This document shows, in pieces, positions 44,264 to 52,783 of a stretch of 64,000 nucleotides of DNA. A model generated the notes under the pieces. It saw nothing but the letters and a program-made list of their open reading frames with translations. It did not search any database and had not been told where the DNA came from. Origin of the DNA: Microbulbifer marinus (GTDB taxonomy: Bacteria; Pseudomonadota; Gammaproteobacteria; Pseudomonadales; Cellvibrionaceae); contig NZ_FNQO01000001.1 of NCBI RefSeq assembly GCF_900107725.1, forward strand, positions 1,170,458 to 1,234,457, written 5' to 3'. A program made the translations under genes and the position numbers. The stretch's first letter is position 1, and every line of letters begins with the position of its first letter.

Positions 44264-44454
44264 GCACTCCTCTCCTCCTTACAGCTCCACTGCCCCTCTA
44301 CTGCAGCCCGTTTCTGCCTTCGTTTGTCTACGCCCAATCAGAAAATAAAGCCGATACAGGCATTATCCGCTGTCGGTCCCGCTACCGCCGGAACCTATAC
44401 TGCAGAAATAGAGGAAAATGCCTGAGACACAGACAACCGTGCGGGAGCGGGCCC

Positions 44455-45009
44455 ATGGCAAGAGTCATCGCAGTGATTGCGGCAGCGCTGCTGGCACTGG
44501 CTGTCGCCGCCTATCTGTTCTATTCCGGCAAAGAGTACACAGTAAAAATTCCCGAAGCGGAAATACAGCAGAATCTGGCCAAGGGCCTGCCGGTCAGCAA
44601 GTCTTACCTCACCATTTTTGAACTTACGCTGGATAATCCGCGCGTTGACCTGGTTGAGGACAGCGGCCGCATTGTCGCAGGGATGGACGTTGCGTTGCGT
44701 ATCGACGCCACGGATGACAAGCGTGTATTCCGCGGCTCGGTGGACATTTCCGGGCTACCGCACTACGTACCGGCGACGGGCGAATTCCACTTGCAGGACC
44801 TGAAAATCGATCGCCTGTCACTGGAGGGCCTGCCCGACAAACAGACGGAAAGAACACGGATGGTGATCGAGGCGGCACTCAAGGAGTATTACCGCCGTCA
44901 CCCGATTTATACGCTGAAAGCCACCGACATTCGCCAACTGGCCGCCCGGCTGACATTGCGCCGGGTGTCTGTGGAGGGTGACGATCTCATTATCGTGCTC
45001 GGCATCTGA
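44455..45009 (+). CDS. DUF1439-like envelope protein
   Basis: A 184-residue protein with one N-terminal membrane or signal segment (VIAVIAAALLALAVAAYLFY, about residues 4-23) and an extracellular beta-rich domain. The pattern YTVKIPEAEIQQNLAKGLPV at the start of the domain resembles the YceB/DUF1439 family of envelope proteins. No lipobox cysteine is present. The ATG at 44455 follows GGGAGC. Function unknown. It stands alone between tdh and the convergent antiporter gene. Confidence 0.75.
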   Translation: MARVIAVIAAALLALAVAAYLFYSGKEYTVKIPEAEIQQNLAKGLPVSKSYLTIFELTLDNPRVDLVEDSGRIVAGMDVALRIDATDDKRVFRGSVDISGLPHYVPATGEFHLQDLKIDRLSLEGLPDKQTERTRMVIEAALKEYYRRHPIYTLKATDIRQLAARLTLRRVSVEGDDLIIVLGI

Positions 45010-45031
45010 AGCCGACAACGAATCGTGAATC

Positions 45032-46273
45032 CTACAGGTCCAGCTTCCTGATCAGCCAGCCGCTGCTGGTGCCCTGTAGCAACAGCGAGAAAAGCACCAC
45101 GCCGAACACCATGGATTGGACCGTCCACCAATAGGGCAGCTCCACCGGCAGGGACAGCACCAGGGCCACCGCGATGACACCGCGCAACCCGCCCCAACCC
45201 AGCACCAGGCGCCAGGCCTTCGGAATCGGCGGACCGATAAAGCGCGCCAGCGGCGCCATCATGAATATCGACAGTGCGCGGGCACCGGTGGCGGCGGCTA
45301 TCGCAATCAGCATGGCCAGGTATTGCTGGGTAAACATCTCGAAGGTGATCGTCAGCCCCATGATCACGAAGATCAGCGCGCTGAACAGCAACCCGAGCCA
45401 CTCCCAGGTGGGCTCGGCATGCACCAGGTAGGTTTCGCTCTGCTCGCGCAGACAGGCGCGGGCGACGATGGCGCAGACCATCACCGATATGATGCCCGAC
45501 ACATGCACCACATGCTCGGCCAGATAGAAACTGCCAAAGGCCGCCAGCACCAGCGTCGTCAGTGCCGCACCGGCGGAGCGCAGAAACAGCGCCACAATCG
45601 CGGTGAGCAGACCACACAACAGCCCCACCGCAATGCCGCCAAACAAAGTCACGGCAAAATACAGCACGATGGTACCCGCGCCCTGCAGTGGCTCGCCGGT
45701 ACTGGCGCCGCCCTCCATCACCGTGTGGCTGGCGACGCCCAGTACCAGGGTAAAAAACACAATCGCCGCCGCGTCGTTGAACAGGCTTTCCCCCTCCACC
45801 AGCGTCAGCAGGTCTTCATTGCTGTTGCTCTGACGCATCTTGGTAACCACCGCCACCGGATCGGTGGCAGCCAGGATCGCGCCGGTCAAAAACGCCGCAA
45901 CCCACGGGAAACCGGTGGGATGGTTGATACCGTAATAGGTAAGCAACGCGATCAGCAGTGCGCAGATAACGACGCCGACAGTGGCGAACAGCAGCACCGG
46001 CCCCAGCCAGCGCTTTAGTATCCTGGGTTCAATCTGCCAGGCAGACTCGAAGATCAGCACGGGCAGAATGACAAAAAACACCAACTGGTGGATATTTTCC
46101 GCGCGCAACCCGGTGTCGTAATTGAGCACGGGCAGTAGCATACCGGCGAGCACGCCGGCGATCAGGCAGCCGATGGTATTGTCGGTGCGCAGTATGCGGG
46201 CCAGGCCGAGGCCGACGACCGCCGCCGTGGCCATGTAGAGACCCTGACCTACCAGGGTGGTGACACCCTCCAC
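45032..46273 (-). CDS. CPA1-type Na+(K+)/H+ antiporter
   Basis: A 413-residue inner-membrane antiporter with about 12 helices. The cation-binding motif ATDPVAVV and the EGESLFNDAAAIVFF motif of NhaP/NhaK proteins are present. It has no cytoplasmic TrkA-type tail. It starts with GTG, and that G is also the last base of the TAG stop of the upstream FMN protein gene, so translation is coupled. Confidence 0.92.
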   Translation of the reverse strand: MEGVTTLVGQGLYMATAAVVGLGLARILRTDNTIGCLIAGVLAGMLLPVLNYDTGLRAENIHQLVFFVILPVLIFESAWQIEPRILKRWLGPVLLFATVGVVICALLIALLTYYGINHPTGFPWVAAFLTGAILAATDPVAVVTKMRQSNSNEDLLTLVEGESLFNDAAAIVFFTLVLGVASHTVMEGGASTGEPLQGAGTIVLYFAVTLFGGIAVGLLCGLLTAIVALFLRSAGAALTTLVLAAFGSFYLAEHVVHVSGIISVMVCAIVARACLREQSETYLVHAEPTWEWLGLLFSALIFVIMGLTITFEMFTQQYLAMLIAIAAATGARALSIFMMAPLARFIGPPIPKAWRLVLGWGGLRGVIAVALVLSLPVELPYWWTVQSMVFGVVLFSLLLQGTSSGWLIRKLDL

Positions 46274-47817
46274 TATTTCGTTCCCCTGTCCGTCGCGATC
46301 ACCGATTTGGGTTTCACCTCGGGCACCATTTCGCTGAGCGGTACTGCCAGCCCGCGTTCGTTAATCACTTCAACATGGTGGCGCCGCAGCTGGCGCGGTT
46401 CTGGCACGCCGCAGGAATGGGCGATGGTACCCACCTCATAGGACATGTTCCGCGCGTAATTGTAGACCCGCTCTGCCTTGTCCATCGGATCCAGGCCTTG
46501 CTGCAGGTCCGGGTTGTGCGTGGTGACACCGGTGGGACAGGTATTTTTGTTGCACTGCATCGCCTGGATGCAGCCGAGGGCGAACATAAAGCCGCGCCCG
46601 CAATTGACGAAGTCGGCGCCCATGGCCAGCGCCCAGGCCACCATCGACGGGGTCAGCAGTTTGCCGGCACAGATCACCTTGATCCTTTCGCGCAGACCGT
46701 AATCTGCCAGCAGATCCACCACCATCGGCAGGCTGCGATTGATCGGTAGCCCCATGTAGTCCATCAGGCTCTGCGGCGCCGCGCCGCTGCCGCCGTCGGC
46801 GCTGTCGATGGTGATAAAGTCCGGGGCGTATTCCTGTCCACGCAGCTGGATTTTTTCGCACATCTCGTGCAGCCAGTCACTGACGCCGATCACGCACTTG
46901 AAGCCGGTGGGCTTGCCGGACACCTGGCGGATGTGGTGCAGCATATCCAGCAGACCGTCCACGGTGTGGAACTCCGGGTGGCCATTGGGGCTGATGGAAT
47001 CCATACCCACCGGAATACCGCGTACTTGGGCGATTTCCTCGGTGACCTTGATACCCGGCAGAATGCCGCCCTTGCCCGGCTTCGCGCCCTGGGACAGTTT
47101 CAGTTCGATCATCTTTACCTGCGGGCGCTCCGCCACTTCGCGCAGCTTGGCGTCCGACAGCCTCCCCTCCGCATCGCGCACACCGTATTTAGCGGTACCG
47201 ATCTGGAAGACGATATCGCAGCCGCCCGCCAGGTGGTGGGAGGACAAACCGCCTTCACCGGTGTTCATCCAGATACCCGCCTTGGCCGCCCCCTTGGACA
47301 ACGCCGTCACGGCCGGCACAGACAGGGCGCCGAAACTCATACCGGAAATATTGAAGATCGAACGGGTGGTGTAGGGCTCTTTTGCAAAGCCCTCGCCGAC
47401 GGTGATCTCCCGCGGCGGCACTGCATCCTTTTCCAGGGTCGGGAAAGGGTGATTCAGGAACAGCACATCGCCGGGCTGGTTGAGCGGCCGGGTGGAACCG
47501 AAAGCCAGAGTGGAATCCACATTCTTCGCCGCGCGGTAGACCCAGCTGCGCTGGGCGCGGTTGAATGGCAGCTCCTCACGGTCAAGCGCGAAAAAGTACT
47601 GGCGGAAGAACTCGCCCAGGTGTTCGAACGTGTAGCGAAAGCGACCGAGTACGGGAAAATTGCGGCGAATGGCCTGTTTGGTCTGGCTGATATCGGACAG
47701 GTACAGGTAGACCACATAGAGCACCAACAACACCAGCGCGAACGCAAACAACAGTGCGAACATCTGCAATACCTGCACCGCAAAGCTGCGGATTGCATCT
47801 ACCGCTTCTAAATCCAT
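46273..47817 (-). CDS. Membrane-anchored FMN-binding glutamate-synthase-like protein
   Basis: A 514-residue protein with an N-terminal membrane helix (about residues 15-42) and a large FMN-binding TIM barrel like the synthase domain of GltB (MSFGALSVPAVTALSKGA, NTGEGGLSSHH, IDSADGGSGAAPQS). The Fe-S cysteines are in CIQAMQCNKNTCPTG. The glutaminase domain of true glutamate synthase is absent, so it is not a standard GOGAT; the stand-alone family has no assigned reaction that I know. It is coupled to the antiporter gene by a one-base stop/start overlap. Confidence 0.9.
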   Translation of the reverse strand: MDLEAVDAIRSFAVQVLQMFALLFAFALVLLVLYVVYLYLSDISQTKQAIRRNFPVLGRFRYTFEHLGEFFRQYFFALDREELPFNRAQRSWVYRAAKNVDSTLAFGSTRPLNQPGDVLFLNHPFPTLEKDAVPPREITVGEGFAKEPYTTRSIFNISGMSFGALSVPAVTALSKGAAKAGIWMNTGEGGLSSHHLAGGCDIVFQIGTAKYGVRDAEGRLSDAKLREVAERPQVKMIELKLSQGAKPGKGGILPGIKVTEEIAQVRGIPVGMDSISPNGHPEFHTVDGLLDMLHHIRQVSGKPTGFKCVIGVSDWLHEMCEKIQLRGQEYAPDFITIDSADGGSGAAPQSLMDYMGLPINRSLPMVVDLLADYGLRERIKVICAGKLLTPSMVAWALAMGADFVNCGRGFMFALGCIQAMQCNKNTCPTGVTTHNPDLQQGLDPMDKAERVYNYARNMSYEVGTIAHSCGVPEPRQLRRHHVEVINERGLAVPLSEMVPEVKPKSVIATDRGTK

Positions 47818-48103
47818 AGACCGTTGCTCCGGACACCATGTCCTCTGTTTATGTCCCCGCTAGAATACTACGCTGAGCAGCCACATTTCAGCCTCAGCTC
47901 CCGTGCTCGCGGCTGTTCCCCGCCCGCCAATGACAAAATGCCACTGCTACCGCCGCTCAGCTAGCCGTGGCTCGCAGCCTGACTTCACGGACTGAACTGC
48001 CGACACATCCGAGCTGTAGCTGATTATTCGCACCCGCCAGGGCTAACCTAAACTTCTACCATATCCCGTCCACCCTCAAACCAACATCGCCTGTGGAGTA
48101 CCG

Positions 48104-48544
48104 ATGAACATCTATGAACGCCTGAAGCGAGACCACGAAAAACAACGCAGTCTGGCTGCCGACATCATGAAAACGTCGGGCGACAGTGCGGACAGGCGCG
48201 CACTGTGGCGGGAGTTCAGGTCTGAGGCCGAGGCTCATGCTGCGGCGGAGGAGCAGGTATTTTACGCCGCCCTGATCGAAAAGCCGGCCGGCCAGGACAA
48301 GGCCCGCCACAGCATCGCCGAGCACAAGGAGGCTGCGGATATCATCGAGGAGCTCGCCGACCTGGACATGGGGAGTGGCGGCTGGATACAGAAATTCGAA
48401 AAACTGAAGGAACTGCTGGAACACCACATGGACGAGGAGGAGAAGGAAATCTTCCAGTGCGCCAGACAGGTCATCGATGACGGCCGCGCCAGCAGCATGA
48501 CCGGGGAATTCGACCAGCGCAAAGACGCGGAGCTGGATTCCTGA
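48104..48544 (+). CDS. Hemerythrin HHE domain protein
   Basis: A 146-residue four-helix protein. Metal-ligand residues fit the hemerythrin pattern: KRDHEKQ near the N-terminus, EAHAAAEEQVFY, SIAEHKEA and LEHHMDEEEKEIF. Such proteins hold a di-iron centre and bind oxygen or sense redox state. GGAG precedes the ATG. It stands alone, 76 bp before the LexA-preceded radical SAM gene. Confidence 0.9.
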   Translation: MNIYERLKRDHEKQRSLAADIMKTSGDSADRRALWREFRSEAEAHAAAEEQVFYAALIEKPAGQDKARHSIAEHKEAADIIEELADLDMGSGGWIQKFEKLKELLEHHMDEEEKEIFQCARQVIDDGRASSMTGEFDQRKDAELDS

Positions 48545-48587
48545 GCACATCACCGCCCCTTGCGCCGGAAGGCCAGAAGGCCCTAAA

Positions 48588-48603
48588 CTGTATATCCATA
48601 CAG
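48588..48603. promoter_or_regulatory. LexA (SOS) box
   Basis: CTGTATATCCATACAG matches the gammaproteobacterial LexA consensus CTG-TATATATATA-CAG with only two interior differences and both conserved triplets. It lies 17 bp upstream of the radical SAM start codon. The P. aeruginosa homologue PA0069 is, as I recall, a reported LexA regulon member, which supports the call. Confidence 0.88.
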
Positions 48604-48620
48604 TTTACAGCTTTACCTCG

Positions 48621-49709
48621 ATGGCCAACGACCACCGCGCAAACCCGCCGCGCCCCCGGACCGGACGCGGCGCCACCAGCAACCTCGCCGGCCGTTTCGC
48701 GCCCCATGTGAGTACCCGTGAAAGCGATGGCTGGGAAACGGAGCTGGAGCCACTCGAAAGGCTAGCGACAGAGGCCATCGCAGAGCAGGCCAAGACCATT
48801 ATCGCCACCAATCGCTCGCCGGACCTGCCATTCAGCCAGTCGATCAACCCCTACCGCGGTTGCGAACACGGCTGCATCTACTGCTACGCCCGCCCCGCCC
48901 ACGCCTATATGGACCTGTCCCCGGGGGTGGATTTTGAAAGCCGCATTTTCTTCAAGCCCAACGCGGGGGAGCTACTGGAACAGGCGCTGCGCAAAAATGG
49001 CTATCAGTGCAGCCCGATTGCGCTGGGTTCCAATACGGATCCGTACCAGCCGCTGGAAAAAGACAAGCGGATCACCCGCGAATTGCTGCAATTGATGCAG
49101 CGTTTCCGGCAGCCGGTGACCATCGTCACCAAGAGTCAGCTGATTCTGCGCGACCTACCACTGCTGGCGGAGATGGCGCGGGACAACCTGTGCCACGTAG
49201 CCATCAGTGTGACCACCTTGAGCAACGACCTGAAGCGCAGGCTGGAACCCCGTACCGCCGGCCCCGCAGCGCGACTGCGCACACTGGAAGCCCTGTCACG
49301 CGCGGGTATTCCGACTGCCGTCATGGCCGCACCGATGATTCCCGCCCTCAACGACAGCGAGCTGGAAGCAATACTTACAGAGTCGGCAGGCGTCGGTGCC
49401 ACCCAGGCCGCCTACATACTGCTGCGCCTGCCTCACGAAGTGGCGCCGCTATTTCGCCAGTGGCTGGATGTGCACTATCCGGAGCGGGCCGCCCATGTGA
49501 TGAGTATCGTGCAGCAGAGCCGCGGCGGTCGCGATTACCAGAGCGACTTTGCCCAGCGCCAGACCGGCACCGGCGTCTTCGCGAAATTGCTGCAACAAAG
49601 ATTCCGTGTGGCCTGCCGCAAGCTCGATCTGAACAGTCGTCGGCTGGCACTGGACTGCAGCCGCTTTGCCCCACCGCCACAAGCCGGCGACCAGCAATCG
49701 CTGTTTTAG
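48621..49709 (+). CDS. PA0069-family radical SAM protein, SOS-controlled
   Basis: A 362-residue radical SAM enzyme. The 4Fe-4S cysteines are Cys81, Cys85 and Cys88 (GCEHGCIYCYARP), in the family form with SINPYRGCEHGC upstream and GSNTDPYQPLE downstream. The reaction is unknown; relatives resemble spore photoproduct lyase in their radical SAM core, and SOS control would suit a role in DNA damage. A LexA box overlaps the promoter. The GIY-YIG gene follows after 73 bp. Confidence 0.93.
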   Translation: MANDHRANPPRPRTGRGATSNLAGRFAPHVSTRESDGWETELEPLERLATEAIAEQAKTIIATNRSPDLPFSQSINPYRGCEHGCIYCYARPAHAYMDLSPGVDFESRIFFKPNAGELLEQALRKNGYQCSPIALGSNTDPYQPLEKDKRITRELLQLMQRFRQPVTIVTKSQLILRDLPLLAEMARDNLCHVAISVTTLSNDLKRRLEPRTAGPAARLRTLEALSRAGIPTAVMAAPMIPALNDSELEAILTESAGVGATQAAYILLRLPHEVAPLFRQWLDVHYPERAAHVMSIVQQSRGGRDYQSDFAQRQTGTGVFAKLLQQRFRVACRKLDLNSRRLALDCSRFAPPPQAGDQQSLF

Positions 49710-49782
49710 CCAGCCGGGAAGCGCAGGTTCCCCTTCGCCACTCACTGACGGACAATAGGGGCAGAACAACAGTGGAAGCAGT

Positions 49783-50085
49783 TTGTTGAGTAATTGGTCT
49801 GTTTATCTGATTCGCACCGCCGCGGGCAGCCTGTATACGGGTATCACCTGCGATGTGGAGCGCCGTTTCGCCGAACACCAGAGTGGCGGCCCCAAGGCGG
49901 CCAAGGCGCTGCGCGGGCGCGGCCCCCTGTCGCTGGTCTTTCAGCAGCCGGTGGCGGACAAGTCCGAAGCGTTGAGACTGGAGATGCAGATCAAGAAGTG
50001 GCCCAAGCAAAAAAAAGAGGCCCTGATTGCCGGCAGTGTGGGGTTATCACTGCCGGAAAATTGCTCGGGGCCTCAAGGGGAATAG
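49783..50085 (+). CDS. GIY-YIG domain protein
   Basis: A 100-residue stand-alone GIY-YIG nuclease-fold protein of the UPF0213 kind. The motif reads VYLIRT...LYTGITCDVERRFAEH, and the active Arg and Glu (ALRLEMQIKKW) are present. It begins with TTG (two adjacent TTG codons, 49783 and 49786), preceded by GGAAG. It may share the LexA-controlled transcript of the radical SAM gene 73 bp upstream. Cellular role unknown. Confidence 0.88.
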   Translation: MLSNWSVYLIRTAAGSLYTGITCDVERRFAEHQSGGPKAAKALRGRGPLSLVFQQPVADKSEALRLEMQIKKWPKQKKEALIAGSVGLSLPENCSGPQGE

Positions 50086-50107
50086 GTCGGCGGGAGAGGC
50101 CGACGCG

Positions 50108-50224
50108 TTACAGCTGACTGCTGTGTAATTCTGTTTGCAGATCCTGTTCAGATACCGCAGGCCCGGTAAAGGCCAGCGCGGTGACAAAAACCATCACAGT
50201 GGCAAATAACACGCGCTTACACAT
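50108..50224 (-). CDS. 38-residue secreted peptide, hypothetical
   Basis: A tiny gene beginning MCKRVLFATVMVFVTALAF: two basic residues, a hydrophobic core and a cleavage-like FTGPAVS, so it has the form of a signal peptide followed by about 15 residues (ends HSSQL). GAGGG lies seven bases before this ATG; an ATG two codons earlier would be too close. It lies between the GIY-YIG gene (convergent) and a small gene on the same strand. Function unknown; it may be exported and cleaved. Confidence 0.55.
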   Translation of the reverse strand: MCKRVLFATVMVFVTALAFTGPAVSEQDLQTELHSSQL

Positions 50225-50313
50225 CTTCATACCCTCACGGAGACGACACCTTCGTGCGCTTAACGAATGCCGCCCTGTAACTTACCGGCCCGAATTATGG
50301 AGAACGCTACCTC

Positions 50314-50511
50314 TCAGCCCCGCTCAACGGTGGTGAGGGGAACCTCGTTTTCGAGCAGCCACTCTTGAGAAATCCCACTCCCACAAGCAGCAGCTCTGTC
50401 AGCCCGCATGCGCAGCGCGCGACTCAATCCCGCGTCGACTACCAGCGAGCGCAGTGCCTCTGCAGGAAAATCGATGACCGTTCCAATCTTCGCTTTCAAC
50501 TTTTTCATCAT
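50314..50511 (-). CDS. Small hypothetical protein after the DUF1097-like gene
   Basis: A 65-residue protein I do not recognise (IGTVIDFPAEALRSLVVDAG in its first half, then an Arg/Ala-rich part). Its ATG overlaps the stop of the upstream membrane protein gene (ATGA), so it is translationally coupled to it. Confidence 0.6.
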   Translation of the reverse strand: MMKKLKAKIGTVIDFPAEALRSLVVDAGLSRALRMRADRAAACGSGISQEWLLENEVPLTTVERG

Positions 50512-51020
50512 TCAACCTCCGATTCGCGCTTCTGGCGAATAAGATCCGGCAGTGCCGCGACAAAGGCGCCAAGGGTCACTGCCGCCGTCAACATCAAGTA
50601 GCTGTCCAGTGATGTATCCATACCCGCGACAATTACCACCGCTATACCGATCAGGTAGCTGCGAAAATTGTTCACACCGGTAACAACATTCATCAGCCAC
50701 ACGCTAGCGGCGGCGAACACCAGTGCCGCCGGCATTGCCAGCATGCCGAGGTCGGGATGCCACTTCACCGCCGCGGCCTGGGAGACTATTCCGATTCCCA
50801 GCCCGGTAACCAAACAGGCCAGGTTATAGGCGCCGTCGCGCAGCGACGATCCGCGGCTGTAGTAGGACACCCAGCCCGCGAGTGCGATCCATACCGGCAG
50901 GCCAGCCAACAGACTGAACGTCACCGCGCCGGCAATCTCGAAGGCTGATCGCAGTTTCAGCAGCGACCTCGGGCTCACTGCCGGTGCCGTTGTGTGCTCA
51001 CTAATCATTGCCTGACTCAT
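50508..51020 (-). CDS. Membrane protein, DUF1097/YcdZ-like
   Basis: A 170-residue integral membrane protein with about five or six helices (for example AGAVTFSLLAGLPVWIALAG and GMLAMPAALVFAAASVWLM). Length and helix spacing fit the DUF1097 family. The ATG at 51020 has GGGAGGG seven bases before it; the GTG two codons earlier is too close to that site. The end overlaps the next small gene by four bases. Function unknown. Confidence 0.7.
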   Translation of the reverse strand: MSQAMISEHTTAPAVSPRSLLKLRSAFEIAGAVTFSLLAGLPVWIALAGWVSYYSRGSSLRDGAYNLACLVTGLGIGIVSQAAAVKWHPDLGMLAMPAALVFAAASVWLMNVVTGVNNFRSYLIGIAVVIVAGMDTSLDSYLMLTAAVTLGAFVAALPDLIRQKRESEVE

Positions 51021-51026
51021 CGCCAC

Positions 51027-51374
51027 GCCCTCCCGAATTCACTCTCGCAGAAAACCAAAATTCCTTACTTGCCGAAAATGGATCTTTCCCGGTCGGCTAC
51101 GCTGACGCTAAGCCCGCCCTACTCCTTTCCGGCCAGTGAATTCTGCACAGCGGGCAATGTCATCGGTAGCAGATAACTTCGACATCCTTGCCTATTTTTC
51201 CAGAGCGGCCGAATTGCCACGCTGGTAATGCATCCGTGTTCTAAAGGGATATCGGAGAGTTATTAAAAGTGGTGACCGGACAGTTTTGTCTCGCTACTGG
51301 ACGCACTGCCGGCAGGTATTGTTTGTGCCCGCGTCGGGCAGAATAGCCGCTCTATTCCCGCCGGGCTCTCTCCC
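51027..51374. other. 348-bp region without a supported gene
   Basis: Holds the promoter of the DUF1097-like gene on its left side and leads into the TauE/SafE remnant on its right side. No other structure is evident. Confidence 0.45.
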
Positions 51375-51518
51375 ATGGAACTGACGCTTACGCTGCTGTT
51401 GATTTTCTTTGCGATCGCCATGCTCTCGAGCTGGGTGGATACGCTCGCCGGTGATCACCATGTGCGTGCTGATGTCGATCGCCCAGATAGCCCAATCCTT
51501 CGGCTGGATCAGTCTTAG
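51375..51518 (+). pseudogene. Remnant of a TauE/SafE-family (TSUP) transporter gene
   Basis: It starts like a TSUP permease (MELTLTLLLIFFAIAMLSSW then VDTLAG), which normally continues for about 250 residues. After codon 26 the sequence jumps to a short stretch that in the next frame reads CVLMSIAQIAQSFGWISLS and a stop, like a membrane protein C-terminus. So nearly all of the gene is missing, with both ends kept. Confidence 0.7.
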
Positions 51519-52447
51519 TTGAGGGGCTCGCCTTCCCCATCGACCAGACGCGGTTTCATGATCTCCGCAATCCAGGCCATAAATACCTGTACTCGCTTCG
51601 GCTGATGACGGCGGCGGGCATAGACCAGTGACACCGGCATCGGCGCCGGGCGGTATTGCGGCAGTATTTCCTCCAGTTCTCCCGACTGCAGAAAGGGATG
51701 CACGCCCGTCTCCGGTACCTGGATGATACCGAGCCCGGCCATACAGGCATCCAGATAAGCTGCGGTATTGTTGACCGTCACAGCGCCCTGCATCGGCAGC
51801 GACTTTTCCACACCGGGCTCCCCCGGATCTTCGTATTCGAAACCGGCAGGACGGGAGCCCAGGGTCAGTACGCAGTGAACCAGCTGGTGCCGCTCCAGGT
51901 CGTCGAGGGTGCGCGGCGTGCCGTGTTCCGCCAGATATTCGGTACTGGCGCAGTTGACCATGCGGTAATAGCCGAGCGGCCGCGCAATCAGGCTGGGATC
52001 CTCTAGCGTCCCCACCCGCAGGACACAATCGAAACCCTCGCGCACCACGTCTACGAAGTGGTCAGCAGTGCTTAACTCCACCTCCAGGCGCGGATGCTGG
52101 CGCAGGAATTCCGGCAGCCGCTGAAGCACAACATCCCGCGCGATCGGCAGCGGCATATCCACCCGCAGGCGGCCGTGCAGTTCTTTGCTGTCCTCGCGAA
52201 ACAGATTCTGCAGCTCGTCCATATCGGCCAGCAGGTCCTGGCAGCGCTCGTAGAACACCTGCCCGTCCTGCGTCATCTGCACGCTGCGGGTGGTGCGGTG
52301 TAGCAGGCGGGTGCCCAGCAGGCTCTCCAGCTGCTGTATTGCGTTGGAGACACTGGCGCGGGACAGGCCGAGGGCGTCCGCCGCCGCGGTAAAGCTGCCC
52401 TGTTCGGCCACCCGCAGGAAAACCTGCATCGATTCCAGCAATCTCAT
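51515..52447 (-). CDS. LysR family regulator
   Basis: A 310-residue LysR protein of the CrgA-like branch: HTH MQVFLRVAEQGSFTAAADAL and LSRASVSNAIQQLESLLGT (about residues 8-50), then the effector domain (LHGRLRVDMPLPIARDVVL, GFDCVLRVG). Genes of this branch usually sit next to an SDR or oxidoreductase they control. Here both flanking neighbours are reduced to stubs, so this regulator may have lost its targets. Confidence 0.93.
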   Translation of the reverse strand: MRLLESMQVFLRVAEQGSFTAAADALGLSRASVSNAIQQLESLLGTRLLHRTTRSVQMTQDGQVFYERCQDLLADMDELQNLFREDSKELHGRLRVDMPLPIARDVVLQRLPEFLRQHPRLEVELSTADHFVDVVREGFDCVLRVGTLEDPSLIARPLGYYRMVNCASTEYLAEHGTPRTLDDLERHQLVHCVLTLGSRPAGFEYEDPGEPGVEKSLPMQGAVTVNNTAAYLDACMAGLGIIQVPETGVHPFLQSGELEEILPQYRPAPMPVSLVYARRRHQPKRVQVFMAWIAEIMKPRLVDGEGEPLN

Positions 52448-52570
52448 AGGCCCGCGAATTGTTCAGAATATGAAAACAGCCTAGCCAGATAGGGCGCATT
52501 TATCTAACCAATATCGACAAACAAGCTTGCCCCGGCGACCGAAGCCAATCCCCAACGACAGGAGCCGACT

Positions 52571-52696
52571 TTGAAACAGAAAGTGGCACTGATCACCGGC
52601 GACAGCCGCGGCGCACAGGCCACCGCGTTGCTGTCCGAGGAAGACCGCTGAATCAACGCGCAGCCTATCGAGGCATCCGGCGGCATGTTCCTGTAG
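52571..52696 (+). pseudogene. Remnant of a short-chain dehydrogenase gene
   Basis: The frame opens TTG with KQKVALITGDSRGAQATALL, an SDR N-terminus with the cofactor glycine motif damaged, meets a TGA at codon 27, then goes on in the same frame with NAQPIEASGGMFL and a stop, which is an SDR C-terminus. About 200 residues between are missing. GGAG lies upstream. It is divergent from the LysR gene. Confidence 0.75.
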
Positions 52697-52783
52697 TCTC
52701 AGCCAAAACAGCGCATTGGAGCACGTCGAACTCCATTCTCGCCTAGGCTTTCTTCAACAGATCCATTTATCAAGAAGGCAGCG

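Noticed and set aside
46273..47817. Glutamate synthase large subunit (gltB)
   Set aside because: Only the FMN synthase domain is present; the glutaminase and beta-helix domains are missing and it has a membrane helix.
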